NCBI GenBank assembly: GCA_947683625.1 | Contig: CANTUR010000156.1 | Coordinates: 62,001 to 126,000 of the forward strand | Length of the DNA: 64,000 nucleotides | Direction of reading: 5' to 3' | Source: Mallotus nudiflorus | Taxonomy: Eukaryota; Streptophyta; Magnoliopsida; Malpighiales; Euphorbiaceae | Shown: positions 1 through 11,576 of the stretch, piece after piece | Numbering within the stretch: the first letter of the stretch is position 1 | Layout of the letters: each line of letters begins with the position of its first letter | Notes under the pieces: generated by a model | The model's input: only the letters and a program-made list of their open reading frames with translations | Told to the model about the DNA's origin: nothing | Database searches by the model: none | Translations under genes and position numbers: made by a program

Positions 1-173
1 AACCAAATATTAAAAAAATAAATTTTGCATAATTAACTAAAATAAAAAATCAACTCAAAACTAACAAAATCAACTAACTAACAACCTAAATCAACTAAAA
101 ATCAACCTAACAAATTCAACTAAACTAACCTAGAACTCACGTAACACAGGAATCCTAGGACAAAAGAGGCTAC

Positions 174-262
174 TGTTGTTGTTGTTACTGTCACTGTTGT
201 TGTTGTTGTTGTCACTGATGTTGTTGCCACTGTGGTTGTTGTTGTTGTTGTTGATGTTGTGG
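174..262. repeat. (TTG)n microsatellite
   Basis: Imperfect TTG/CAA trinucleotide repeat inside the LTR fragment. It gives spurious poly-Asn/poly-Thr frames on the minus strand. Confidence 0.9.
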
Positions 263-413
263 TTGCAATAAGAAAAAGAAAGAAGCAGATGGTGGTTGCT
301 GGAAAAAAAGAAGACAGCGAGAGAGAGCCGAAACAGGATAGCATGAAAAAGAGAACTAAAAAAGAAAGGGAATGACATGAGATTAGGAGAAAAGGGGAAG
401 TGGGGTTGGTAGG

Positions 414-418
<5 letters not shown>

Positions 419-450
<32 letters not shown>
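419..450. repeat. (AT)n microsatellite
   Basis: Uninterrupted AT dinucleotide tract at the position where the other LTRs of this type also carry one. Confidence 0.9.
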
Positions 451-454
<4 letters not shown>

Positions 455-1593
455 CCACTCAACACACATACATAGATATATAATACAATAATGATAATAA
501 CTCTAGTTAAAAATAATGCTATGTAAATAATACTAATAATAATGATAATGCTATGTAAATAATAAAATGAGATGGAAATAATAAATAAATAATTAATAGT
601 TTCCAAATAGAATTTTAAATTTAGTAATTAAATATAACAATTTTTAATGTAATAATAATAACAACATACGATAAAAATTATTAATAACGTTGCAAATCTT
701 GATATTTAATTATATAAAATAATTTAAAAAAATTCAGGTTATTACCATTATTATTATTATTATGCAGAATTTTAGGGTATTTGATACAATGGAAAATGCA
801 ATGACAATTTCATTTTTAAAAGATTTTAGAATACAAATTTGAAAGCATTAAAGCTGAAATATTTTTTTTATTTATTGTTTACTTTTTTTAAAACAAAATT
901 GCATAAATGAAACAATCTCATTATTTTTTTCCTTATTTTTGATTGAATATATTATTATTATTATCATTATTAATTGTTTTATTATAGGTAGCCTTATGCT
1001 TGGTATGTTAGCGGTTTTGTTAATCATTAATGGAATATAAATTTCAAAAACATGAAATTTAAAATAATTTGTATACTGTTCGTTTATTTTTCATATATTT
1101 TGGTTTATTTTTTTTTTGTATAGTTTTAGTTTATTTTGTAGTATATGAAACAATCATCCAACTATTTATATATCTAATGATATTTAAATATTTTTAAATA
1201 AAAAATATATTTGATAATAGTTATATATTTGAAACAATCATTCAAATGTTTTATATATCTAATGATATTTAAATATTTGAAAATTCTAATCTACATTTAA
1301 AATATTAATTCGCATAAATTCAATATATGTTTTTGTCAATTTAGAATATATTATGTATATTTTACATTTTTTTATACAATGACTTCACTAAAGTATAATT
1401 TACATTTCCGTATAATTTGCATTTATGATACAATATCTTAATTACAATATATTTTACATTTCTGATACAATATCATAAAAAATCGACTTCTAAAAAAACT
1501 TATATTTACAATAATAAAATGGCTATCAGTTTTCATTTATTATAATGGAGAGTGGAGTAAAAATTTCAAAAATTCCAAAATTTCACTATAATT

Positions 1594-1600
<7 letters not shown>

Positions 1601-1642
<42 letters not shown>
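1601..1642. repeat. (AT)n microsatellite
   Basis: Pure AT dinucleotide run. Confidence 0.9.
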
Positions 1643-1645
<3 letters not shown>

Positions 1646-1754
1646 AACTTGGAATATGTGGTTCATAAAGCAATACATGCTAGCCCTCATTTTTTTTGTT
1701 TTCTTATTATTGAAAAAGAAAAAAAAAATTCCAATTGAATGTACCATTACCAGG

Positions 1755-1755
<1 letters not shown>

Positions 1756-1790
<35 letters not shown>
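1756..1790. repeat. (AT)n microsatellite
   Basis: Pure AT dinucleotide run. Confidence 0.9.
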
Positions 1791-1793
<3 letters not shown>

Positions 1794-2946
1794 GGACTAG
1801 CTCAAGGGTATTTGTGACCCTAGGCAAAAAATTAATTTTTTATTTTTTAGATTTAAAATCATCAATTAACTATTATTTTTTAATATTAACTATTTTCTGT
1901 TATTAAAATTAAATAAATTAAAAACAATTTAATATTAGCACCAATATTGGTTCCTAACTTAAAAAGAAAAACTTCTAAATTTTTCAGCTAAAAAATTATA
2001 CATATATTTAATTTATTATATTAAAAATATGAGAAAATCAATTAAATTTTGGTGAGAGAGAGTGAATATATAAATATTAAAGGATTATAATAAAATTTAA
2101 TTGGTTAAAAGGATGTAGTGGTCTCTCCCTTATCCCTTTCCTCCCTAGTTTTGACTTTAATTAGCACATAATAAATTTTTAAAAATCTTTTGAATCTAAA
2201 AATAAATACAAAATTATCTAGCAAATGATTTAATTGAAAAATTAACAAAATACAACATAAAAAAGAGATGAATAAATTAAGACTATAAATTTATTTATAT
2301 TTACTTTTAATACCATTGAATGAAATTCATTTTACATATTTAATAAAAAATTATTTAAAAAATAAATTTTATTTTATAAATAAAATAGAATGACTTTTTT
2401 AAAAAAAAATACAATATAATAAAAAATTATTTAATTTTTTTTAATATATATACTGGGCCCCATATTTGGAAGGGCCTAAGACCTATGCCTAAACCCGGGC
2501 TTAAAAATATATACATAGACATGCAACTTCTTATATGAAAAGTGTGAGACACGTGGATTATTTCAAGCTGAAAAGGGATCAAAAAATAAAAGATCAAGAA
2601 TCTGTTTTCGGTTGTTTGAATTCTATTTGTATAACTATATTTATAAATAATAATGAGTGTTTGTTTGTAGCTTAGTTATCCTAAAAAAAAAAAAAATCCA
2701 AATCCTAATCCCCAAGTTAGGACTAAGGACTTATTATTTTTCGTATATTTTTTGTGACAATTTCGTACAAAAGAATAAATCATTAAAATACATGTGATAG
2801 TCAAATTTCCTTCGTTTTCACAAGTACCAAACAACATTATGCGAAACCAAAATCACAAAAGAATAAATGAATAAAAAACTCCCTGAATTCTACTAATGTT
2901 GTATTTTTCTTATATAATGAGAAGTTTGTGCCATGATAATGTATCC

Positions 2947-2949
<3 letters not shown>

Positions 2950-3001
<52 letters not shown>
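2950..3001. repeat. (AT)n microsatellite
   Basis: Pure AT run in the spacer of the inverted repeat. Confidence 0.9.
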
Positions 3002-3007
<6 letters not shown>

Positions 3008-3037
3008 TGTAGAATAAAATTCAAAAAAAAAAAAAAG
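3008..3037 (-). repeat. Copia LTR edge fragment
   Basis: TGTAGAATAAAATTC followed by an A-rich run matches the left (3' on the minus strand) terminus of the copia LTR at 3201 and 21768. It is cut after about 30 bp by the inverted-repeat arm. Confidence 0.6.
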
Positions 3038-3151
3038 AGAAAAATACAACATTAGTAGAATTCAAGGAGTTTTTGATTCATTTCTTCTTTTGTGATTTTG
3101 GTTTTGCATAATGTTATTTGGTGCATGTGAAAACGAAGGAAATGTGACTCC

Positions 3152-3154
<3 letters not shown>

Positions 3155-3200
<46 letters not shown>
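3155..3200. repeat. (AT)n microsatellite at copia junction
   Basis: AT/ACAT tract directly abutting the copia LTR. It hides any target-site duplication on this side. Confidence 0.85.
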
Positions 3201-3415
3201 TTTAGAATAAAATTCAGAGAAAAAAAAGGAGAATTCAAAGGAATGATTTTTTTCATTATATTCATGAGAAATGTTACATCCTTTATATATACACAAAATA
3301 TTCCTATATATGAAAAACCTAATTATACACACTAATTAGGTATAGAATAACTTCATAAATAAAATAAAGATTTAATTCCTAATATATACAACCAAATATT
3401 TGACTCACTTCAACA
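3201..3415 (-). repeat. Copia 3' LTR
   Basis: It aligns with 21768-21981. The minus-strand start TGTTGAAG at 3415 is intact. The terminal CA at 3201 has decayed, reading TTTAGAATA where the other LTR reads TGTAAAATA. Confidence 0.85.
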
Positions 3416-3425
3416 CTCCCCCTTA
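3416..3425 (-). other. Polypurine tract of the copia element
   Basis: On the minus strand it reads TAAGGGGGAG directly before the LTR start TGTTGAAG. This is the expected plus-strand primer for reverse transcription. Confidence 0.8.
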
Positions 3426-3609
3426 ACTTAGTGAATGTATGTCAACCATTCTCAACTTGCCAAGTGAGTTATAGAATACTCTTCTAGATACAACCTTTGT
3501 GAGGATATCAGCTAGTTTGATTTTAGAAAAAACAAACAGAAGATCAATAGTTCATTGATTTAGATGATTTTTGATGAAGTGTCTATCAACCTCCACAAGC
3601 TTTAGTCTA
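3426..3609 (-). pseudogene. Copia RNase H C-terminus (fragment)
   Basis: The minus-strand translation gives LVEVDRHFIKNHLNQ, one stop, then ADILTKVVS and FYNSLGKLRMVDIH. This matches the polyprotein end of the copia element at 63180-63350 residue for residue at most positions. The preceding codons lie at 14538 onward, because the gypsy element at 3610-14537 landed inside this coding sequence. It encoded the last part of RNase H, which removes the RNA template during reverse transcription. It is dead in this copy. Confidence 0.85.
3605..3609. repeat. Target-site duplication of the gypsy element (left)
   Basis: GTCTA here and GTCTG at 14538-14542 flank the gypsy element at 3610-14537. They match at 4 of 5 positions and the last differs by a transition. 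Confidence 0.8.
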
Positions 3610-6149
3610 TGTCATGACCCGAACCCAAAAGGGCACGTGATTGACATTAGCGAATGATAATACATAAAGTACCCGAACTCATAGTAAGCCTTAATGAAAA
3701 TTTAATAAAATAAAGACAATAATAAAATGACACAATTTAAATAAATATAAAAAGGACAAATGAATTAAAATCCAACACAAACTTAGATAATATATATAAT
3801 AATAATCTTTAGTACATGTACTTCATACATATGGTAATTCAAAATACATCATTATAATTAATCAATCAATTGCTTCTGTGATGTTATAGATTTAACACAC
3901 ATGATAATAATATCTATCAAATAAACTTACATAAGATAGCCGGAGAAGAAGAAACCCAACGTAGAGTAGGCTGACCGACAGACGACTCCTGAGATCTTGA
4001 AAAAATATTGAAAGGAGTCAGATCTCACTAAGTAAGTTAATAAAAGAATGTATACATCACAAAAGCCTCCTTTAAAATATCTTTATGAAAATAAGAAATT
4101 TATAATTTAAACTATTTAAATTTTTATTGGAAACATGTTTTACCAAAATAAAGTATTTTAAAATCATAAAATACTTTATAAAATACAAATAAGCTTCTTA
4201 AATCATTTTATATATAAAAACTAGGTAGAACACTAGACTACAAATCTAATAGTCTTTTGGCTCTCTTATAATCCAAAGTTGTAGGTTCTCAAGAGCAAAG
4301 CATCAACTGAGTTACCAGCTACAGTAAATTCACTTAAATCAATATTTACTGGTGGTTCCCGAGAGCAAAGTATCATCGAGCTACCGACCCCAGTAATATA
4401 CAAATCACGCCCGAGAGCAAAGCATCACCGAACCTTATAACCACCAACACTCACTCTCAATCCTACCGATGCACATACGGTCATGATGAAACTCATTAGG
4501 TAGCCTGTTCTACCATAGTTTAATTTTAAAATAATTAAATAAATAAAGATAAACAAGGAAGATTACAATAAAATAAAATAAAATAAAATTTACTAATCAT
4601 GTGAAACTTAATATAGACATGCTGATATAACTATATATATTTTCCTATACACAGTTCAATTATTAACTTACAGTTGGAATGCGCTCCTCTGCGCAGTCGC
4701 ACTTGACCCCGACCTGTCGACTTGGTTGGAGGCGCAACTAAAGAGAAGAAATAAAAATAAAATTAAAAATAAAATTTTTACAAATTCTAGATTTCTAAGG
4801 AAAGACTCAATTAATATACGACTTTACTAAAATAGACTCGATGTCACATTTTATGAGAAGTTTACCAAAAATTCAATAGTCTCCTCTGTAAAATGAACAT
4901 CTCTCTACTAAAAGTTGAGTCGATCCTACAAGAAAACACACTTCTAAAACATAGGTGCTCACCACTTCGAGTTGGGACCTCAAACTACACAAATTCTCAA
5001 CCGAAATTCACAATAAAATAAATATTAAATAATAATTTAATAAAATCATTAAAAATCCATAACCATCAATAATAAACTACAATATAATATTTAAACATCA
5101 AGACACTAAATATAATTAATTTCATAATAATTAATAAAATCTCAAATATTTATATAATATTAATAAAAATCCCAATTTTACAAATAATCAACATAAAATA
5201 ATAAAATTCATAATTAATTACACAAATAGTTTAAATATATAATAAAAATAGTTAAAAACCCATTTAATCACAAAAATAGTAAATAATAATATTATTATTT
5301 GAATATAATTTCAAAAATTAGTATTAAATAGTTAAAAGTAGTAAATAATTCATAAAAATTATTTTAATACCAATTATTATTCCAAAATTATTTTAAACAT
5401 ATAATTTAAGTATATTTTCAATAAAAACACACAATTAACTATAAATCCAATATTCAAATAATACTAAAAATATTCCCAAAAATTATATAAAATTACCAAA
5501 AATTATTTTCTCAATTCTAAAATTACTAACTTAAATTAATAACACTAATTAACCAAAATTTCCATTCAAAATAATTAAATAACATAATTATCAAAAATCC
5601 ATTTTTTATATTAAAATATTCAAAAATACCCATTATTAAAAATAATTCAAAAAAATAAACAAAAAATATATTTGAGTAGATTAAGCTACATACAACAACA
5701 ATATCAAAGCAAAAATTCAAGGATCAAACCCAAAAAAAAAAAAAAATCGAAATCCTAATATCACCTAAACTAAAATTGGATTTAATTGACAAATGAGATA
5801 GTTTAAGCTCAAACAGAGCTTAGAATCCAACTCATTGGTGCTAGAGCTTCCAAAAGAGACCGGAATGGAGGGCTGAGGTGGCCGAAAACTTTGCTGGCTT
5901 CAATGGAGGTCATGATGTTGCACTCTCGGTCTCTACGTCTCCGGTGAGCTTTAGACGCTCTGAAGGTGGTGGACGACAACTAGAGGGAAGTGATGGTGGT
6001 TGGTGGTGGTGGCTGTGGCAGTCTGACGACGGGTGGGTGGTTGCTGGTTCGTTAGGGAAGAAGGAAGAAAAATGTAAAGGAAGGAAAAAAAAAGAAATAA
6101 AGGGAAGAGAAAGAATTGACTAACCCGTAAAAGTGTCCTAATTTGCTTT

Positions 6150-6221
<72 letters not shown>

Positions 6222-6565
6222 ACTAACCCATTAACATATATACATACATATATATACACTAACACACACACACATGCATAATAATAAATAATAACCCTAA
6301 TATAAAATAACAATAACAATAATCATAATAACACCAATAAAAATAATAACAATAATATTATTAAAAATAATAGTAATAACAATAACTTTGATATTTTAAA
6401 TAGTAAAACTTCCAAAATAAATTATTTTATGTAAATAAAATATTTTGAATGAAATAAATAAATAATATACACAAATAATGATAATATATAAATAAAATTT
6501 AGAATTTAATTAACATTGCATATATAATAATAATTTTATATTATTTAAAATATCGGGTCATAACA
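3610..6565 (-). repeat. Gypsy 3' LTR
   Basis: Bounded by TGTCATGACCC and GGGTCATAACA, short inverted ends of the TG...CA type. It aligns along its whole length with 11577-14537. It holds no gene; the frames in it, such as 5878-6123, are chance openings in a GC-richer block. The conserved LTR dyad block lies at about 4840-4935. Confidence 0.93.
6153..6220. repeat. (AT)n microsatellite in LTR
   Basis: Pure AT run. The partner LTR has a shorter tract at 14145-14192. Confidence 0.9.
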
Positions 6566-6580
6566 ATCTTCCTCCCTTAT
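6566..6580 (-). other. Polypurine tract of the gypsy element
   Basis: The minus strand reads TAAGGGAGGAAGAT immediately before the LTR start. Confidence 0.85.
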
Positions 6581-6613
6581 AAAAATTCATCCTCGAATTT
6601 TCGATAGTAAAAT

Positions 6614-6803
6614 ATAGAATCTAATGGAAAAGATAAGGATAAGCCACTTGCATTGCTGCCTCCGTTTCCCACATGCAGTCCTCAGCTATGTGGTTATTCC
6701 ATAACACCTTCACCATCGGGATCTCTTTGGTGCAAAGCTGACGAACTTGGCGATCCACAATCACCACAAGATACTCATATAGCAGGTCTTCATTAAATTC
6801 CAC
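6614..6803 (-). pseudogene. Integrase chromodomain tail
   Basis: The frame contains VRQLCTKEIPMVKVLWNNH and a later WETEAAM. This is the chromodomain signature seen at the C-terminus of plant chromovirus integrases, where it steers integration by binding modified chromatin. It is in a different frame from the integrase C-terminus at 6807-7049, separated by a stop. The end (AYPYLFH, then stop) matches the interrupted chromodomain end of the plus-strand relative at 37540/49797. Confidence 0.8.
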
Positions 6804-6806
6804 TGT

Positions 6807-7049
6807 CTAAGGCTGAAGGACAGGAGAAGGATCAAAAATATATTTCCTTAGCATGGAAATATGAAACACCGGGTGAATCCGAGATAGTTCAGGTGGCAAT
6901 ACCAATATATAAGCCACCTCTCTAACTCTCGAACGTATCTCAAATGGCCCAATGTACCTCGGGGCTAATTTTCCTTTCTTACCAAACCTCATAACCCCCT
7001 TTATTGGAGACACCTTCAGAAACACCATGTCTCCAATGGAAAAAGACAC
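6807..7049 (-). pseudogene. Integrase C-terminal domain
   Basis: The fragment has GDMVFLKVSP, RFGKKGKLAPRYIGPFEI and IHPVFHISMLRKY, the GPY/F-type C-terminal module of Ty3/gypsy integrases. The module helps bind the element DNA ends. Stops on both sides separate it from the catalytic core and the chromodomain. Confidence 0.9.
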
Positions 7050-7960
7050 ATCCTTCCTTTTCGGGTCTGTATAACTCTTCCTTCTGCTGAAGGCTATCCT
7101 TAAACGCTGCTGAATAATGGGAACTTTCTCAGAAGTATTATGGACCTGTCAGCTATCTCTCTCTGATTTTCCAACACAATGATGATCTACATTTCCTACC
7201 ATACAGTGCTTTATACGGAGCCATTTCAATACTTGCATGATAACTGTTGTTATATACAAATTCTCTCAATGGAAAATGTATGTCCCATTGACCACCAAAG
7301 TTGATCACACACATTCTCAACATATCCTTAAGGGTTTGTATGGCCTTTTTTGACTGACTATCTATCTAAGGATGAAATGCGATGCTAAAATCAAGTCGAG
7401 TACCTAATGTCTTATGCAACTCTTGCTAGAAGACTGAGGTGAAAGTAGCTCCTCTATTAGATACTATGCTCATTGGTACCTTATAAAGACAAACAATTCT
7501 GTTGACACACAACCTTAATAATCTGTTAGTAGAATATGTCTTCTTGATTGATAAAAAGTGTGTTGTCTTAGTCAATCTATTAACTATCATCCAAACAACA
7601 TCATAACCACCAGTAGTATGAGGTAATCCAGTCCGGGATAGGTAATGGCTGTAATAATTCGTAGGCCTCTGATGCTCTAGCTTCACCTGTTAATAAGTGA
7701 GGCATTTAAATACAAATTCTGCTATATCCTTTTTCATTCCATTCCACCAATATGTATCCTTTAGGTCATGATACATCTTGGTAGAACCTAAATGAACACT
7801 GTAAGTAGAAAAAATTTGCCTTTTCCATGATTTTTTTCCTTAGCTCATCCACATCTGGCACATATAATTGAGTACCCAAACGTAGTACCCCTTTACTATC
7901 AATCATAAATCCAATGGACATGCCTTGTTGCACTTCAAACATGATCTTTTGCAACTATGG
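7050..7960 (-). pseudogene. Integrase zinc-binding and catalytic core remnants
   Basis: The frame at 7426-7686 shows YDVVWMIVNRLTKTTHFL, the beta-strand region around the first catalytic Asp. The Asp in the usual VDRL position reads Asn. VSNRGATFTSVF covers the second catalytic position, where the usual SDRG reads SNRG, so a second Asp is also lost. The frame at 7766-7954 covers the zinc-binding N-terminus. Several frameshifts and stops lie between. The enzyme would have joined element DNA to the host chromosome; this copy is inactive. Confidence 0.85.
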
Positions 7961-8064
7961 GTCCCTTCTCTGTGCTGCCTTAACTCGATCCAAGTGCACT
8001 GACTGTACACTAAACTAGGTAAGGATGCATTTCTTAGTCACCTTCGGTTGCAGTCTTTAGTCAA

Positions 8065-8450
8065 TCAGCTAATGCATCTCCTTAATAATTGGTCTCCTCT
8101 AAGTATTGATGTGTGTAAGGTTGCCTGCGGACTTCCGCTCAAGGAATCTGTAACTACATTTGCTTTGCCTAGATGATACAAAATAGAATAATCATAGTCC
8201 TTTAGAAGTTCCATCCATCTCTTTTGCCTTAAATTTATATCTCTTTGTTGAAAAATGTACTTCAGGCTCTTATGGTTGGCGTATATCTTACAAGTCATAA
8301 CATACAGGTAATGCCTCCAAATCTTTAGTGCAAACACCACTGCTGCCATCTCCAAGTCATGAGTAGGATAATTTTGCTTGTGCTTCTTCAACTGTTTTGA
8401 AGCATAAGCAACCACTCTTTTATTCTGCATTAGCACACAGCCTAATCCTA
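8065..8450 (-). pseudogene. RNase H domain
   Basis: The fragment contains RVVAYASKQLKKH, YPTHDLEMAAVVFALKIWR and HKSLKYIFQQRDINLRQKRW, the RNase H region typical of plant Ty3/gypsy elements. The usual DHKS motif reads NHKS, again an Asp-to-Asn change. A stop near 8440-8450 separates it from the RT frame. Confidence 0.9.
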
Positions 8451-8451
8451 C

Positions 8452-9560
8452 TCAGGAAGCATCACAGTACACCTTATAACCTTCATCCCTAGAAGGTAAA
8501 GTCAACACTAAAGTTGAAGTCAATAAATCCTTAAGTAATTGGAAGTGCTCCTTATATCTATCTGTCCACACAAACTTAGCATTCTTCTGGGTCAGCCTGG
8601 TCAACGATGTAACTATCTTGGAGAAATCCTTTACAAATCTCCTATAATAGCCCGTTAAACCCAGAAAGCTCCTCACTTCCATCACTGTCGTGGGCCTCGA
8701 CCACTTTGTAATAGCTTTGATCTTCCTCGGATCCACCTGTATGCCATGACTAGACAGCACGTGGCCTAAAAATGCCACCTGGTCCAACCAGAATTGACAC
8801 TTCAAAAATTTAGCATACAACTGGTGCTCTCTTAAAGTCTGAATCACTAATCTTAAATGCATTGGATGCTTGGCCTTACTTCTATAGTGTACCAGAATAT
8901 CATTAATGAACACAATCATAAATTGGTCTAAGAATGGCCAGAACACTTTGTTCATTAAGTCTATAAAGGCTACTGGGGCATTAGTCAACCCAAAGGACAT
9001 CACCAAAAATTCATAATGGCCATACCTTGTCCGAAACGCAGTCTTGAGGACATCTTCACCTCTAATTCTCAATTGATGGTACCCAGACCTTAAGTCGATT
9101 TTAGAGAAACACTGAGCTCCTTGTAACTAATCGAACAAAACATCAATCCTCGGGAGTGGATATTTATTCTTGATGGTAACCTTATTCAATTGCCTATAGT
9201 CAATATAGAGTCAAAGACTACTTTTCTTCTTTTTCATAAACAACACAGGAGCACCCTAAGGAGATGTACTAGGCCGAATAAAACCCTTATCAAGTAATTC
9301 TTACAACTGCTCTCTCAGCGCTTTTAACTCTACAGGTGCCATTCTATATGGTGGCATAGAGATAGGATCTGTACCAGGCACGACATTGATACAAAATTCT
9401 ATCTCCTTATTAGGCGACAAACATATCAATTCTTCAAGTAAAACATCTGAAAACTCGCGCACCACTGGCACCCTTTCAACTACCCCACTATCTACTTGTA
9501 TATCTCCGACCACAGCTAAGTAGCCTTGATAACCCCTTCTAAGCATCTTCCTAGCCATGA
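8452..9560 (-). pseudogene. Reverse transcriptase
   Basis: The frame at 8452-9072 carries MSFGLTNAPVAF, the catalytic box as FIND (8899-8910), LGHVLSSHGIQVDP and VRSFLGLTGYYRRFV. The frame at 9301-9558 has the N-terminal ISMPPYRMAPVELKALREQL. The middle (9073-9300) is still recognisable in the DNA but has stops. The first catalytic Asp of the RT box is Asn, so polymerase activity would be lost even without the stops. The same change is present in the plus-strand gypsy copy at 35224. Confidence 0.92.
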
Positions 9561-9683
9561 TCGTAGAAATGAGGTTCTACGGCATTGAACTCTTATCAGC
9601 TTTGAATCTTAATTCCTCATCAGAAGGAATTTTGAAAATTACTTATTTCTCTCGACAATCAACTATGGCATAATATGTGCCAA

Positions 9684-9977
9684 CTAATCCATCCCTAGAA
9701 TAACATCGAAATCAATCACATTAAGTAAAACCAAATCTGCAAGCAATTCTCTACCCTCTACCAATACTGGACAAGATGGAAAGAATACATTTGTCTCCAA
9801 CTCATCACTAAGTGGAGTCACTACAGATAAGGGAAACAACATCTTGGAAGGTGGACATGCTATTCTAGAAGCAAATGTGAGAGATACAAAAGAGTACGAA
9901 GCACCCAGATCAAATAAAACTCTAGCCTCAAAATAGCACACTGAGAGAATACCCGCCACAACTACATTGGATGCCAA
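9684..9977 (-). pseudogene. Aspartic protease
   Basis: The fragment has ARVLFDLGASYSFVS near its start and DFDVILGMD at its end, the two landmark segments of retropepsin-type proteases of Ty3/gypsy elements. The catalytic triplet reads Asp-Leu-Gly rather than the family's Asp-Ser-Gly. It would have cut the Gag-Pol polyprotein. Confidence 0.88.
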
Positions 9978-10189
9978 AGCATCATGAGGAGTTAAAGTGA
10001 AAAATCTAGCCTGACCACAACCTGCCTGCTGTGAAGTGAATGGCTATGTATATCCTCTACCCCTAGTTGTACCTTTAAAACCTCTGCCCTGTTGGCTTGG
10101 ATACTGAGTCAGTCGCTGCTGAGGATACATAGGTGTTTGATAATGTTGATGCACCTGTGGATATGACTAAGTGACTTATGAAGAAGATT

Positions 10190-11440
10190 CCTAAGCATAT
10201 GTCAGTTAGAATGCATAATTAGGACAATCCTTGGTAAAATGCTCGAACTATCCATACTAAAAGCAAGCTCCAGGTGCCAAGTGACACAGACCCTAATGCA
10301 CTCTCCTATAAATGGCACATGCACTAATCCCAGATCCTGAACTGCTATGTCCAAAACTCTAACCACTACTGCTACTACTAGCACCAACACCAAATCTAGT
10401 AGTCCTGCCACTCCTACGACTCTGAGCAAAACTGTGCCTACTGAATCGATGTGCTCTAAACTGTATGCTCTACTAAGAAGTACCCCCTGGCTGAGTACTC
10501 ATGTTGCCTATTTGGAAAATGGGATGCTGAATCCTTTGAGCTGATATGTTGCTGCCACTTTCATAAGGATCTGGTATGGTGCCATGTCGAATATGCCTTT
10601 GCTTAAGTTGTCTAGCCTCCTCAATCATACTCTCTAGGCTGCGACCCCCTGTCTGAATGCAAAAATAAGTGGACCCTAATCCTATCACATAAAGCTCCAC
10701 TGCTCTTATCTCATCCTGCATCACATCTACAGCATGACGTGACAGTCTGAAGAACTCTTGAGTGTAGTCTCCAACTGACCAATCTCCTCTAGCAATGTTC
10801 AATAACTGCCATCTTAGTTTTCTCTTATTAATGCAAGGCAGAAAAATCTCATAAACCTCTCTTTAAAATTTAACCAGGTCATCATAGTCATGTAGGGCTA
10901 GATAGACTACATGAACTAGTCTTAAGTTGCAGCTAACATAACATAGATAAATCCACTATCATGATTCGTTGGTAGTCTGAGTATCCTGTCCTAGTCCTGG
11001 CCTCAATGGTATTTATAAAATCTAGAGCATCCCTTGTACCATCAAAAGAAGCTTGCTTAACTTTGGTGTATAGTAGGGTGGCATCAACATCTGTCATCCC
11101 CTAAGTCCTCTGTTGAAGCATCTGCTATACTAGGGGCATTGCTTAGTTGAGAGCTGCCAAGCCTTGATTAATTCCTACCATATCCATTGCAAAGGCTACA
11201 GGATCCTCTACTGGAACTTCAGGCTTTGCCTGTGGCTGTTCCTGCCTCTGAGCTGCTGCTGCTTTAGCTTTACCCTTGCCTTTGCCTCTACCTCTACATT
11301 GAGAAGCAAGAGGAAGAATCTCATCCTAAATAGACTGCTCATCATCATTCTCCTCAAAGGCTGCTTCCACAATAAGAGCAGTCCATGCTCACCTCATTCT
11401 AAAAAAGACACAAACGAATTCAGGATAAGATAAAAGTACT
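10190..11440 (-). pseudogene. Gag (capsid and zinc knuckle remnants)
   Basis: The frame at 10473-10802 contains GDWSVGDYTQEFFRLSRHA, the retrotransposon gag signature. Upstream on the minus strand, in broken frames, are segments such as KQASFDGTRDALDFI. A degenerate CCHC knuckle follows at about 10215-10275 (first Cys, Gly, His and last Cys legible, others altered). Gag packages element RNA. The plus-strand frames here, such as 10347-10544, are shadows. Confidence 0.85.
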
Positions 11441-11560
11441 ACATAAGTGCATAATGTAAGAAACAAGGAAGACAACAAGTGACAATTATCAACCTAATAC
11501 CGCAGTAGCTCACGAAAAATAGACATTGACAACTGAAGACACATATTAAAATGAGCCAAT

Positions 11561-11572
11561 GCTCTGATACCA
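11561..11572 (-). other. Primer binding site (initiator Met tRNA type)
   Basis: The minus strand reads TGGTATCAGAGC four bases after the LTR end. This is the standard plant initiator-Met primer site for minus-strand DNA synthesis, and it fixes the element's orientation. Confidence 0.92.
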
Positions 11573-11576
11573 ACTT

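Larger units (their letters stand above)
1..745 (-). repeat. Partial LTR (gypsy type), end only
   Basis: The window opens inside an LTR. The stretch around 690-745 (AACGTTGCAAATC, then an AT-rich run, then a degenerate GGGTTATAACA-like end) lines up by eye with the right ends of the large LTRs at about 6510-6565 and 20370-20449. It carries the same (AT)n tract and AG-rich block upstream. The orientation is therefore like the minus-strand gypsy LTRs. Open frames across it come from the TTG and AT repeats and are not genes. Confidence 0.55.
746..2798. other. AT-rich non-coding stretch
   Basis: I see no gene and no recognisable element here. The stretch is a mixture of A/T runs with two pure (AT)n tracts. 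Around 2455-2500 a short GC-rich patch (GGGCCC, CCCGGG) stands out and may be a transposon remnant, but I found no matching partner for it nearby. Confidence 0.6.
2799..3149. repeat. Inverted repeat, 112-bp arms
   Basis: The arm at 2799-2910 is the reverse complement of 3038-3149. I count about 8 mismatches in 112 positions by eye. The spacer of about 127 bp holds an (AT)n tract and a copia LTR edge. Both (AT)n tracts are introduced by CCTTCATAT, and both are followed by TAGAATAAAATTC. The second of these is the real copia LTR at 3201. This looks like an inversion or template-switch duplication at the edge of the copia insertion rather than an ordinary MITE. Confidence 0.85.

Noticed and set aside
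130..606. Open frames rich in Asn, Thr or Ile-Tyr
   Set aside because: They run through (TTG)n and (AT)n microsatellites inside an LTR fragment and have no protein-like composition.
2440..2500. GC-rich patch with GGGCCC and CCCGGG as a transposon end
   Set aside because: The possible partner near 1795-1830 does not form a convincing inverted repeat with it.
3062..3335. Two frames with an Ile-Tyr repeat
   Set aside because: Produced by the (AT)n tract next to the copia LTR; same region open on both strands.
5878..6123. Gly/Trp-rich frame of 81 codons
   Set aside because: It lies in the GC-richer block of an LTR and is broken in the matching position of the partner LTR (about 13870-14100).
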